NCBI GenBank assembly: GCA_015039465.1
Contig: MU130696.1
Location: 62,001-126,000, forward strand
Direction of reading: 5' to 3'
Source of the DNA: Phlegmacium glaucopus
Taxonomy: Eukaryota; Basidiomycota; Agaricomycetes; Agaricales; Cortinariaceae
Length of the DNA: 64,000 nt
In this document: piece after piece, positions 20,919 to 32,842 of the stretch
How the letters are laid out: every line of letters starts with the position of its first letter
How positions within the stretch are numbered: position 1 is the stretch's first letter
Notes under the pieces: model-generated
What the model was told of the DNA's origin: nothing
What the model saw: the letters and a program-made list of their open reading frames with translations, nothing else
Databases searched by the model: none
Program-made: the position numbers and the translations under genes

Positions 20919-22381
20919 TTATCCGAGCTGGCTGCTAGTTTTTTTAGTACCCTATCCGACAAAGATGGGGATATCAATATCAATGGATAGAAGGATAGCG
21001 ATGCTTACACGTACGTTATAAATTTCAAGCTGATCTGTCCATTGTTCGCGCGTCACCGTAATACCACCCTGCGGAATATCAAATCCAGGTCTTCGACGTA
21101 TTTTTGGGTTGGAAATTGACGATGCAAGTTCGTTCGACCCAGGTTGGTCCTGGGAAAACACTATCCGACTGTTTGAAACAACCATCAAGGTGTTGGAATA
21201 CAATTTTCCAAGTATTGCGGAGGTGGTGTGGATATATACTGGATGATTGCTTGGTCTGACGCAGTACAAGATGAGGTTGATGATTGCGACGACGGCTGTA
21301 GAGGAATCTCATCAGGCTTTGGCCGAGAGCAAATAACGAGAGCGATCTAACCGGCCAATATTCCCGTCCCAACGATCAGAAGCATGAGATTATGAACTGT
21401 CCGTTGGGTTGGTTTCCAGGTCCTCCTCCCTCGGGAAAACTGGAGCGCTTAGAAAGCGGAAAAAAAAGGCATATAAAGCGAAGCATACGTAGTAAGTCAT
21501 GGAGGCTGCAATTATTATATCGCACATAGCGTTACCACCATTCCGGACCTGTAAGTTTCGGGTTTATAGATTGTCGGAAGGTGCGGAGGAGATTTGGAGC
21601 ACATACACCAGCCACTATCATCAATGTCTTCTTGAGTGGCAAGGATTTGGGGAAAAGAGAGGTCCGGTGAGCAATAACTCCTTCGGCAATTCCTCCTCCT
21701 AGTTGAACCAAAGAAAACTACTTAACTAAGAACAAGCCATTCAAGATGCATGAAGACGGGATTTTACCAAGGCAACAACCATTGCGATGAGATTTGACTG
21801 TGCTAATCTCTTGATTTTGTATGCATAGAAGATTTGGACCATGAATGCCACTGATTTACCTGTAAGCAAGCGAACAGCGGCCAAAGAGATGGATGGTACA
21901 CACCAGTAGAACTTAGTATCAGCACGGCAAACCGGAGGCTAGTTCCAGCCGAATTTTCAAAACCAGCAGCAAATTCTTTGGACACCATTTCCGAATATAA
22001 GATCATTTGAATCAATTCGACAGCATACACGCCGTAGACTAAGGCCTTCCTCTGAGGAGGATCATTCGACAAGGCCAAGTAATAGATATCTGAACACATA
22101 TTGTAGCAATTTCAACTCGGACGCTGGCCGATAGAGCAGAAATTGCCCACTCACAGACTTGAACAGAAAGCACACCAAATAAGCCCCATTGCAGAAGGTG
22201 TTCAGTAAGCTTTTGTAAAAGGAGCTTAGTTGTGAAGGTGAGTAATGTCTAGCTCAAACACCAGGCTTACTAATGGCCCAGCACTACGAAAACACAAGAC
22301 GAAATAAATTCACGTCAGCTGAGTGGCATCGTTGGGGGAAAATAAGACGTACATCGTGCTCAAATCTGGGGGGGTAGACAT
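20919..22381 (-). CDS. DUF6534-type multi-pass membrane protein
   Basis: Basidiomycete-specific family of seven-helix membrane proteins with unknown function. Ten exons: 22381-22353, 22283-22271, 22224-22155, 22089-21904, 21850-21768, 21717-21607, 21548-21489, 21439-21352, 21295-21015, 20951-20919; 317 residues. The start, MSTPPDLSTIAGPLLLQK, and then LLQWGLFGVLSVQVYIYYLA match the family N-terminus. Later hydrophobic segments include SSTVAFMVQIFYAYKIKRLA, NAMCDIIIAASMTYY and LAAVVAIINLILYCV. The family signature GKLYSNTLMVVSNSR is intact and is followed by a polar cytosolic tail. Exon 2 is only 13 nt. The last intron may be retained, moving the stop to 20952 and giving 327 residues. Confidence 0.87.
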
Positions 22382-23811
22382 GACTCGGATGGAATGGGAG
22401 GAAATAATCATACAATCCTAGAAATACTCATAGTTAAAACCTGATCCAAATTACAGCATGGGGTTCAGGAAGCTTAGGTTCCGTGGTACGTAATATCACT
22501 TGAGCTCGAGTGATATCTCGGCCATGGCGGTTGAACATTTGAACTTAACTGTTGAACAGTCCAACAGGTACAATGTGTTATTCTTAGATCAACGATGTCA
22601 CCCCTTGGCGACTGATCCCATCAAATGCGAGTCCATAACCAAACATGAAGCACCTACGGGAAGTTGAAGCAATCAAATAATCTTCCAGAGAGGTAGAAAT
22701 CAGTTGTAGAGTATCTGATTTTTCTTCACTCGTGGTAGCTATACTAGTACGCGATTATCATCTTTTTGGATTATCAATTTATCAAAAGATTAACCTGTCA
22801 CTGGCAACTAGACAGTACCAGCGTGTGGCATACGAGATCATGATGGCAACTTCACGCGATTGTTGCAGATCAATCTATATAGATATGATTCTTTGATTTC
22901 CGCTGAGACCTAGGGGAAAGACATGCTGCCAGCTGTTTATATTCAAGTACTTATCTCAAGCCTCGAGAACAGTTAGCATCTACCCTCAACCCTTACAGGT
23001 CAGTCGGTTTATTTTTCTGTAGGAGCCCCTTGTGGGTACTTAAAAGGATTTGAGGCTCGGCCTCACGGAACGGAGCCAATTTTCCAGGCCCCTGCGCAGC
23101 CTGAGTGACTGTAGATATGTGTTTTGATCAATGGATTATTGTCATAGACTCGAGAACTTATTGATGGAGCGATAGATTATTTCTGCTGAATGCTGAGCGC
23201 TGAAGAAAATGATGTATCAACTTGATTATCATTCAAGTCACGATTTGATGGGTAAATTGTGCAACAACGGTAATCGTGATGGTCATTGCTATAGAAGATG
23301 TCTGATGAGCCTTTGGAAGGAGGCCTTAGTTAAGTTATGAGTAATGGTACGAGAACTATGTTACCAAAGAGCCAGCGCTACATAAACGTTAACACGGCAT
23401 TGAACCACATTTAGCCGCTGGACATCAATTTCAGGCACTTATCATGAAGTCGGGTGGGCTTACATATTTTCCACTTTTGGGTCAGCGCCACGTCGCAGCG
23501 GAGCCAGGATCTCATCTCCATCGCCTGGATACATGTAGAGTTGGTGCCAGTGGATTCTAGATACACACCTGGAATGTCTTCTATAGCAACACTGACAGAA
23601 TCCAGTCTGTCGCTGTGCTTGTAGTCTTGAAGGAACTCTGAATATGTGTGATTGGCATCTGCCTTCTATGATTATATATAAATTTAGGAAGGTTGAGCAA
23701 TGTAGGCATTTAACTAAAAAAATGGACAAGGGCACTGGAGCTGGAGTTGAGTGAAGCGTCTGTTAATTTGTTTAATACGCAAATCATACATATTACGTCT
23801 TGCTAAGTGTG
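22382..23811. other. Intergenic, no supported gene
   Basis: About 1.4 kb that is AT-rich in parts, with short open frames only. The frame at 23460-23735 contains ordinary-looking protein sequence but no family I recognise and no consistent splice sites. Confidence 0.45.
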
Positions 23812-26800
23812 TCACTTTCCCCCTAACAACATTTTACGGAAGTCATCCTGGCCCTTGCCACCGCCTGCAGACGATGAACCCTGAGCAGGAACGGCAGGTT
23901 CACCTGGCTGATCCTTTTTGTATCCTAGTCCAGTTCTCGGTTTCGATGGCCCAAGCTTTCTCGGTGCAAACAACGTGGTACCTCTGGCCTGATTTGGAGC
24001 TTGGGAAGAGCGGGAGGAGGGTATATCTTCACCCAGCCTCAGCGTACTTCCTCCAAAAATTATTGGTTCCGTCCTTAACAACAACCGTCCTGCATCCTGT
24101 TAGGAGGAACTTGAGTATCGTACCAAATCAGCAGAGTAATAGGACATACAGCTGGAGTCTTCAATTCCACGATAGCTTCCTGTTTATCGATGAACACTTC
24201 GACACGACTGACAGGTACTATCTTTTCGAGCATTTGTTGCAAAAGACCCTCCTGGGTGGCAGATGGAAGGTTCGTGATACGAATTGATCTGCTACGGGCT
24301 TCTGCCACTCTACTCAGACCAATTTCGGATCTGGTGTCTCCGTCAGCTAAAGAGCACTACGTTCCCACTTTATGTACGACATACCTGTGACGTGCACGAA
24401 CACGAGGATCAGAGAGTGTCACCGCTATCCTCCGCTTCTTTAGTTCGTAATTGTTGGCAGCTAAAGCAGTCTGAGCATCATTCTGCAATGCAAGTCAGGA
24501 TTGAAGTCATAAGTTGAATCAATCACTAACAATGTCCTCGAACTCCACAAAAGCGAATCCTCTGGCATGGCCGTTATCCTCTAGAGCTATTCGGACATCC
24601 TTGACTGGTCCATACTAGAGTGCCAACCTATAAGCCTAGTTTTTTTTTCGATCGGATCTAACTTACCGTGCCAAAGAGTTGTTCCAGGTCTGCTTTAGTG
24701 GTAAATCTACTGAGCCCTGCAACGTATACCTCCCTCTCATTCGCATCCTGATCTGTCCTTTCTTTTTTGCGTTCAGGATTTGAAATGTAGACGGTCAAAG
24801 GTAGATCTGGCGCTAGCTTGTGCCCATGAAGTTCAAGCGAGCTTTCAGCTGCGTCCTAAATAAACTCTGTCACCAATTTCTGTGATCTACGTAATGATAA
24901 AGATAGATACCGGTGATGTAAATTGAATGTAACAGAATCGACGAGTATTCTTGAACTTTTTGCTTGGCCATCGTACGTCAAAGATAGTGCCATACTTCGT
25001 CTGATCTTAGTATAAAAAGGTGAAGGCAGCAGTTTAGACACACCTTTCCAAAGAGACTCCGCATAAATAAGTCGTCTGACGTCTCCGGGAAATTAGTGAC
25101 ATACAGTGTCGATTTCCAAGCCAGATGGACGGAAATTTCGTGATCGTGGAGTCGCTTCTTGTCCTTCGTCAATGCTGGAAGTACGCTATCCTATGGAGAA
25201 CCCATTAGTCGTCAATCCGCAGGGAAAAGTCCATAAGTCGACCAACTCGTTCAAAAAATTCAACTGTCGCCACAAATGCTCTGGGTAATTGGGTAATTTT
25301 GACTTCGCGAATGCTACCACACTTTGTGCAGATAAAAATATTATCATCTCGCATATAAATCGTGTCAAGCACGCACATCTTTGAACAATTGCTTGAGGTC
25401 GTCGTCCGTGACACCATGGGGAAGATCAGCAACAAAAACTGTTGAGTTTTCTCGATCCCTGTGGGCGGTAATCATAATTCATATGGAATCACTAGGAGTG
25501 ATGCCGACAAACCTCTTGAGAGGGGGGCCCTTCTGTTCTAAAAGCATTATGGCTAAGTCAATTTTTTTGCAGCACTAGAGGGGCAACGATTTTAATACCG
25601 ATTTTAGCCTTTTTGTGGCTTTCGGAAGGAGGGCTATCCTCTGCACTACGTTTGGTGCCGCGTTCATGTGGTGGTGGTGAGTGATCTACATCCATCGTGA
25701 CGTCAACCTGTGATTGCGAAGGTATTTCAGGGAGGGGTGCCGAGGCTAGCACGATCTCTGCAGAAACCTGATAAGCTTTTGCGGCTTCCTGAGCCCGTAA
25801 CGTTTAGCATATCCAGCGATAATCGAAATATAACAAACTTTAGCTCGTCTGGCATTAGTTTGATACTGGGCCTTCTCGATCTTATCTAAGCAAGACTCGA
25901 TTTCTTCGAGGGTGCCGTGTAGATGCTCAAATGACATCCAAGCTTCCCAAAGAGCTTCGGGCCAGTCCAATTGTTTTGTGTGAATATCTGTAAAGACCTT
26001 CCGAGCTTCGTCAAATTTCTGATGCTTTCTAGGAGGCCACAGTCAGTAAAATCAATGATGTCGCCTCCGTGGGGAGAGCTTACATGAGGGCATCGGTGTA
26101 ATTCAACCAAATGAGATAACTTGACTTAAAGTGTTTGGCTGCGGATTGCCACACTTTGAGGACGCTATCAACGAGACCAGCATTTTCATACTACTCGCCG
26201 AATCATTGAATGGTTTAGATACGACAGTGAATAATGCTCACTATTTGCACAAGAAATTTTTCAAGGCGCAATCCGGGATCAATAGAGGGTGATACTGTTG
26301 AGGGTGTTATAACCTTCCTATGAATATTGACGCAAAGCGAAAACTTGCCTTGATGGGCCATCTCCATCCCACCCTCCAAGATTGCTATCATAGTGGGTAA
26401 AATATCTTCATCTAGAGGTGACTTCAAGTCAGCGGCTCGAGGCTGTGAATACCATAAGATCAATACCTTCACTTCCAGCTTCTGATCGTCGCCTTTCATA
26501 ACTGGCTCGTGCGAGCACAACAGAGGCCAGTTGATCAATCTCTGACTGAACGAGTTTTCCGTCAATTGCTCGGTTGAAGATCTCTGCGATAACATATGAA
26601 GTTTTTCTCAAAGGATGCAGAATGAAGGGTGCTTGCCTGCAACCGTCTCCAGATTACTAGTATCCTCCTCCGTGTCAATGATACGTTCCTGGAGAACTTT
26701 TAAAAATGAGCGTCGCCTCTAATCTAACTACTTACCAAGAGCCGTATATACCTAGCCCAGACTTCTCCTGATCCCGGTACGCTTCTCACTGCTCTTCTGT

Positions 26801-28078
26801 AAATTTCCAACTCCACATCTACGCCAGCATGCAAGATTCGCTAAACCAACTTCAATACAGTGAAAGCTCAACGTAACGGAATGGTTTACCAAAGCGTCTC
26901 CATAACCACTCCAGAATATTCGTAGAAATCCTTCTGCTCCAGGTTCACCGTTGAATCTCCGTTTCGCCGCCTCCGCAATGGCTCGTTCATATATCCCGCG
27001 CGTAACGAAAAGATCTGGATGCTTAGCTCTGCGTTCATAACCAATATACTGGGTATATGCTGCTAAAGGATTATCTAACTTGGACTTGACGAAAGAGGTA
27101 AGCCAAAATCTGTTGACCAAAACCGTGGGCTGACCAGAGATAATTCCATTGGTTCCCTGCGGTCATAGTTTCTTGTACTTTGACCTCGAATCTTGGATGC
27201 CGAGACTAGCAGACCTTCGTAATCTTGAGGGGGCAGGTATTTAGTAGTGAAGGACGAGTATGATTGAAATGTTTCTTCCAAATCTTTAAAAAAGTTAGTC
27301 AATCAACAGAAGCTTTCAAGCAATGAAAGGTATACTAGAATGGGGTTGGTGAAGTCGATTAAGGTGCAGGGTCTGTACATGCGCCACCAGCGTCGGCCTG
27401 CCCATTCACAATTAACTATTTCCTTTGAGATACAAATCGGTAAACGTACTTTTCATGATTTGGAGCTATTTCCAGGATCTCCAGCTCCCAATCACGTTGA
27501 GCATCCCATAACCGATAACTCTGGGAAGTGTTACAGTCAGGAGGTTTAAAGGAAGTATGGTATAATATTTCACCTGCGTCAAATACGATGCTCCCTTCTT
27601 TACTACTTCGTCGATGGCTTCCCGTGTCCAAGCAGTTGAAAAAAGTTCTCCAAGAGCATTAGGTTTGAGTTGCTCTCCGGAACTATATTGAGCGTGTCTT
27701 TCAATGAGAAACTCCAGATGTTTCTGGAGTATTGAAATAGCTGAAGATTGTTAATCTCAAATAAATGGGATAAGATACAAGAAGCGCACATATGTAGTCA
27801 GACTCTGCACGTCTGTAAAGTGCGAGCAACTCCACAACTCCTTCCTCAGTATCGAGGTCTAGCTCCCGCACCTTATCATTGATCAATGGTAACCAAACCT
27901 CATCTCCTGCAGCAAGAAACTGGGTCATCATCTCCATGGCAGAAGTGATTTCAGATTCCATTCCCTCCATGGATTGAGTCAATCGAATATGTCTTGCGTG
28001 TGTGGAGGGATCGTAGGGCTTTTCCGCCACGTCATTGAGAATATTTGCGAGAGCGTCGAGCGAGTGTGATTCATCCAT
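23812..28078 (-). CDS. prp24: U6 snRNP recycling factor, Prp24/SART3-like
   Basis: Anneals U4 and U6 snRNAs during spliceosome recycling in the nucleus. The ATG is at 28078 (MDESHSLDALANILND); the protein is roughly 1,050-1,100 residues over many short exons. The N-terminal two thirds (about 28.0-25.7 kb) are HAT/half-TPR helices, for example LALYRRAESDYI and LWDAQRDWELEILE. Four RRM-type domains follow: near 25465-25240 (VADLPHGVTDDDLKQLF), 25120-24800 (STLYVTNFPETSDDL, then YGTIFDVRWPSKK), 24760-24480 (EVYVAGLSRFTTKADLEQLF, then GFAFVEFED) and 24300-24090 (SIRITNLPSATQ). The C-terminus ends in the LSm-interaction motif QDDFRKMLLGGK. Exact exon borders were not all resolved. The architecture joins SART3-like HAT repeats with Prp24-like multiple RRMs. 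Confidence 0.9.
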
Positions 28079-29044
28079 CTGCGCGCTCTCGACGCGTCAA
28101 CTTATGTACAAGGATGAAAGTCTCGGAAGCGGATGGCAAAACAAATGACGGAGATTTAACTTAAATATGTGCTCACACTTACGAGCTTCCTAAAAGGCAA
28201 CAAAACCACCGCTCTTGTACGTCTCTTATGATGTTCTACCATAACTGAGGGAAGAAGCCGCAGGGCAAGTGCATACGTCCGCCTGGTCACGACAAGAGTA
28301 GACTTGAATCACTTGCATAACTCTTTTTTTGTTCTTGATTTAGGCGAACCTCATTGATTATTAAAATATTTGTTCAGATTCAAACTGCAGATGAATAAAA
28401 ATAGTCCAGTACTGGACAAACCGAGTACCGCTGAGGAGACGAGGGCGAAATACGCACAATATGCTGAAACCTTACTTCAGTCACCTATATCCTACGAGCG
28501 CAGAAATCTTGAGCTCTTGCGTCAGCACCGTGAGAGGTAGGAAAAACCCGTCGTTACGGACAACTCAAGACTAGCACCGACAATCGGGCTCACCAGCCGC
28601 AACTATATTCTTTTTCTTTTTAAGTAGTCAAAGAACTGGATGTAACGAACAGGTAACGATATCTATGCAGTGACCGCGGCATGAAAATAATGTAATATAA
28701 TACCTTCTAGGCTACAAATTTAAAATCAGTGTCTGTTCACCATACATTGATACAATGACAGTGTTCACATCATGGATCCGAAGCGGTTGCACTGCCACAT
28801 TGATGTTGTCTTTGTGTCTTGAAATGGTCGAACAACACAGGTCTTCCTTTTGTGTCTCTCTTGCGAGCACCCCGCATGGAGAGCAGCACAGCACCTCTTC
28901 GGTTCATTCTTGTTCAGTTCCTCCGATGTTGGTCTTCCGACGTCCATATCTCCATTTTGTGTTCTCTATTCAGCCTCTATAATAATTGGTTGGTCATCTG
29001 GATAAGTACTTTCTGCATTCCCTTTCCCTCGGTTTCTATGTAAC
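28079..29044. other. Intergenic region with one doubtful small ORF
   Basis: Divergent upstream region between the Prp24-like gene and the F-box gene. Apart from the 49-codon frame at 28391-28540, nothing is supported. Confidence 0.4.
28391..28540 (+). CDS. Possible small protein (49 aa), unknown
   Basis: ATG-started frame of 49 codons, charged and helical in look (STAEETRAKYAQYAETLLQ, then a C-terminal QHRER). It directly follows an acceptor-like AAACTGCAG, and the end GAGAG|GTAGGA could be a donor, so it may be one exon of a longer small gene. No partner exon was found. It may be chance. Confidence 0.25.
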   Translation: MNKNSPVLDKPSTAEETRAKYAQYAETLLQSPISYERRNLELLRQHRER

Positions 29045-30494
29045 ATGCCCACTAATATGCATACTGACACCCAGCGACCTGCGCTGACATTTAGTCGTTC
29101 TTTGGCAAAGCTCATCAACATCAAAACCAGAATCTTTTCTTCATTGTGAGTCGTCGTTATTGCCAAACTTGTATCTTACCCCTGACTTCGATCCCCCAAG
29201 TTCTTTCAAACACACCCTTCATCCCCAGGAATGCACGGTTTACCCTCCTCCTCGGGCGGATAATATTAGTCGCCCTCGTCAACTACGGCGTACTCCCGCT
29301 ATTCGTTCACCAAATCCTCATATTCACTTTACCTATCGACTTCCTGTTGAACTCCTTAGCCACGTCTTTGTTTTGGGATCGGAAGACGATCCCAATTTCC
29401 CCATTACGGTATCTCACGTATCCAGGAACTGGCGGTATATAGCTTTGCATACGCCGTCCTTGTGGCGTCGAATCACTCTCAATTCCAAAGAGTACATGTG
29501 GCGGGAGCGAATCCAGCGTGCAAGAGAATGTTCTTTAGACATTCAACTTCTACCGTGGACAACAGCCCAATCAGGCCTTGTTCGGTCACAAGCCCTCAGT
29601 CCGTACAGTGTTCAATGGTATATGCACATTGTCCTCCCATATATCCGCCGTTGGCGTTCTCTCGAAATCGTTTTCTCGGAATACACACCATTCCTATGGA
29701 AGGCAGCTCTGGCAAGCTGCGCTTCGCCAGCTATCATGCTGCAAGACCTCTCCCTCGTGTATCGCCTTAATGATGATACCCAAGAGTTTCTTCTGTTCTC
29801 TGGATTTGCTCCTCGTCTGCGTCGCGTTACGATGGACGGAATAAGATTGGCATGGCTGCCATCCTTATTTGCGAACCTTACGTTTCTGGATTACACTCAT
29901 CATGGATTTACGAGTAGTCATCAAGCAGTGGATGATGTACTCTCGATCTTGACTGTATCATGCCGTCTGATCGAATTGCGCCTCTTTTTTCCACGAGGCA
30001 AAACAGCATGTTTACCATCGCGCCACGACTATGTCACAAAGTGCATTACCCTCCCATCGCTAACTCATATCCAACTAACTGTCGACGGATACGACATTCC
30101 TTTTGAATTGGCACATCTCGTCACTCTCCTCATCACCCCTTCGCTTTCACATCTACGACTCGTTGATCTAAATCGTACATTCCATTCATTTCCCAGCCTC
30201 AAATCTTTTTTTTATGTGTATGCGCTGCCACGAACCATCCGTGTTATTCAAATAGGACATGGATGGTACGACCCTAGGATGATCCGTCCAATGACACAGT
30301 CTCTGCCACAGTTGTCGAAAATTTACGTCAAGAGGTCCTCCTTGCCCGAGCAGGTCCTAAATGTGAATGATCGCCTGACGAGGCAGCAGAATCACCAACG
30401 AACACCAAACCAGACTTTCGGACAGAACTCTCACAGACAATATCGTATCGATCCGCTAGTTAATATTTCCGGACTCAAGCCATATTCAAGTTAA
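29045..30494 (+). CDS. F-box domain protein
   Basis: Probable substrate receptor of an SCF ubiquitin ligase, by family. Two exons: 29045-29145 and 29201-30494; 464 residues. The long open frame has no ATG of its own near its start. The spliced exon 1 begins MPTNMHTDTQRPALTFSRSL and joins in phase through a 55-nt GTGAGT...CAAG intron. The F-box-like motif is YRLPVELLSHVFVLGSED through HVSRNWRYIALHTPSLWRRI, at about residues 75-125. The rest is leucine-rich-repeat-like (LQDLSLVYRL, LRRVTMDGIRL, LPSLTHIQLTVDGYD), the usual layout of basidiomycete F-box proteins. The C-terminal ~50 residues are Gln/Asn-rich. Confidence 0.85.
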
Positions 30495-30863
30495 ATTTGG
30501 TTGGCATCTCATGAACCTTTAGGCTCTGGCACCCTAGATTGTATCTATATTCTACCTTTACCTTTACCCTCATGACTCTGGCATTTGCATTCTGTATCAT
30601 AATTTTTGACGTCTTGTGTAGCCTTGTAGTGAGTACTTGATTTTGTTTAATATATAAACCCCAAGTTGTGGCTTGACGGCTCTTGACGGGCCGGCATAGA
30701 ATATGTCGGGCCGTCCACTCTGTCAGGCCAATCTGAGTCTCTCTGAAGTTGTTCATTGTCCGAAGTTGTCCAATAGCCCCCGGCAAGATTATGCCATGAT
30801 ATAAGTATCTTCTATCTTCAACATCCCGTCGAGCCAGCCCCTCTCAATACCCCTAGCCCCCAG
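30495..30863. other. Intergenic, no supported gene
   Basis: Tandem plus-strand spacing between the F-box gene and the dehydrogenase. A CT-rich tract lies just before the 30864 ATG, as is common upstream of fungal starts. Confidence 0.4.
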
Positions 30864-32023
30864 ATGTCATCTCCAGCTGCATATCGCCCACAGTCAATGC
30901 ATGATCTTACTGGTCGAGTTGCTCTTGTCACAGGTGGAGGAACTGGGATTGGCTTGATGAACGCGCAAGGGCTAGCAGCGTGCGGTGCTAAAGTCTACAT
31001 CACAGGACGCCGGCTTGATGTTCTCGAGAGAATTTCTGCGGAATGGGATAAACAAATCGGAGGTGAAATTCTGCCGTATGTCAATTACTGATTTAATAGT
31101 TCGATGGTGAATTTCATATTCCGTTTACTTACTATGATCGATTATCTCTAGATTACAGATGGATGTCACAGACAAGGAGAGTATCTTGAAGGCTAAAACC
31201 TACATCGAAGAGAAAGAAGGAAAGCTTCATATTCTTGTCAACAAGTTCGTGTAATCTATGTCCATGAGATATTGGTGGCTGATATTATCCTACATTCAGC
31301 GCAGGCCAAGTGGGTCCTACTTCACCCTTTCTTGACGATAAGGAAGCGCCAGAAAATAGAACTGCCGAGTCCCTTGGAATGGCGCTTTTCAATTGCCAGA
31401 CATTCGAGAGTTGGAGCAGTCACTCTTCTGTCAATTTGGCGTCCATATTTTTCGTGACCACTGCTTTCCTCGGTCTTCTGGCTAAAGGTTCTGAGGACGT
31501 ACAAGGATATTGGTCGAGCGTCATAAACATTACCAGTGTCAGTGGTCTCATTAAAGTGGCACAAAATCATGTACGCTTCGACCCATTTACATCTATACAC
31601 CTCGAATTTAAACTATTAAATTTAAACTTCTAAAAAGTTCTGCTATAACAGTGTCAAGGCTGCTGCATCACATCTCACAAAACTTCTCTCGACTGAGATT
31701 GCGATCAAAAATATCCCTGTACGCGTAAACGCAATCGCCCCTGGAGTTTACGCGTCTGAAATGACAATGGACAAAATCACGGCAGATGATGTGGATAAGA
31801 TTGGTAAAGGTCTCATACCTGTACCTGCACGAAGGGCTGGAACGTAAGTTTTTCTTTGCCAACTTTTAATTATTTGAAGCTCGTTCAAGTTGAATGTTTT
31901 GAAAGTGGCCAGGAAATGGCAGGCACCATCGTCTACCTTGCATCTCGTGCAGGGGGGTACACTCACGGTCAGGAGATCGTGATTGATGGTGGTTATACCT
32001 CCGTCAATCCCTCGACAGTCTAG
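30864..32023 (+). CDS. Short-chain dehydrogenase/reductase (SDR)
   Basis: NAD(P)-dependent oxidoreductase of the classical SDR family; the substrate is unknown. Five exons: 30864-31075, 31152-31244, 31300-31570, 31638-31843, 31906-32023; 299 residues. The cofactor loop is TGGGTGIG (about residues 24-31), followed by NNAG, created by splicing at 31244/31300. The active site is the serine of NITSVSG and the YxxxK of YNSVK. The C-terminus has NAIAPGVYASEM and the usual GGYTHGQEIVIDGG. All junctions are in phase and the length is normal, so an active enzyme is likely. The ~30-residue insert around the ESWSSHSSVN segment is family-typical in basidiomycetes. Confidence 0.93.
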
Positions 32024-32842
32024 AAATATATACAGCACCAAAACATCTATTGCAAGGGTACGTGCATCTGGCCCCCTGGAATCGGAATATAGTTCATTCA
32101 ACCACCCTAAAATTGTCTAAACCATCGTGAATCTCAAAACCAAACAATTGCGCAAGGTGTCTATAGTCCTAATGCCGTTCCAAATCCAAAAAAAGGCATC
32201 TTTTAGGTATGTGGTAGAAAATTGCAACTTTGCAAGTACAAAACGATAAATATTCGATAAATGTTGATCACGAACATCGGAGTAACTAATAATAAGTGAT
32301 GCCTCCATGATAACCCAACATTAAAGATTTTTAGGTTGCCTCGTGCCAGTATGTATATGGATTTCAATTCCGTTAAACCCGGCCCGACCATCTCAACAGA
32401 TCGCTGACGAGATGTTTCCGAAGAAATCGCCTTGAGGTTCCAGAGGCGGACCTACCTTGGAGACCTAAGGTAGGTAAGTATCATTATTATACTGTCGCAT
32501 TTGCACCGCGAGGGATATGCACAGGTACGTGACCATGCAGACCCCACATTTTTATTAAGTAGCTGGCTTCTTTGAGGGAACTTGAACTAAAATATTGTTT
32601 ACTTAGATAGAAGATTATTCGTTATCGATTGTGACCATCGTTTAATTTCTTTGTACGTAGCTCAGTCTTCGAGCTTCTATATTATTTGAGTGAAACATGA
32701 AGGGGGAATAAAATGAAGAGTTTGTTGTGTACAGCATTGGTGCCGTGGGAAGGAAGAAACCCTGAAAGCTGCCAAGTGGGGGTACCTCGGCCTGGTTGAC
32801 TTCTCAATTTGCGTACCAGCCTTCCCCTAATAATCCACCTGC
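32024..32842. other. Intergenic, no supported gene
   Basis: About 800 bp holding the 3' flank of the SDR gene and the promoter of the KRE6 gene. The only motif noticed is a short TACCTTGGAGACCTAAGGTA palindrome near 32453-32472. Confidence 0.45.

Noticed and set aside
23460..23735. Possible gene relic
   Set aside because: Ordinary amino-acid content, but no family or consistent exons found.
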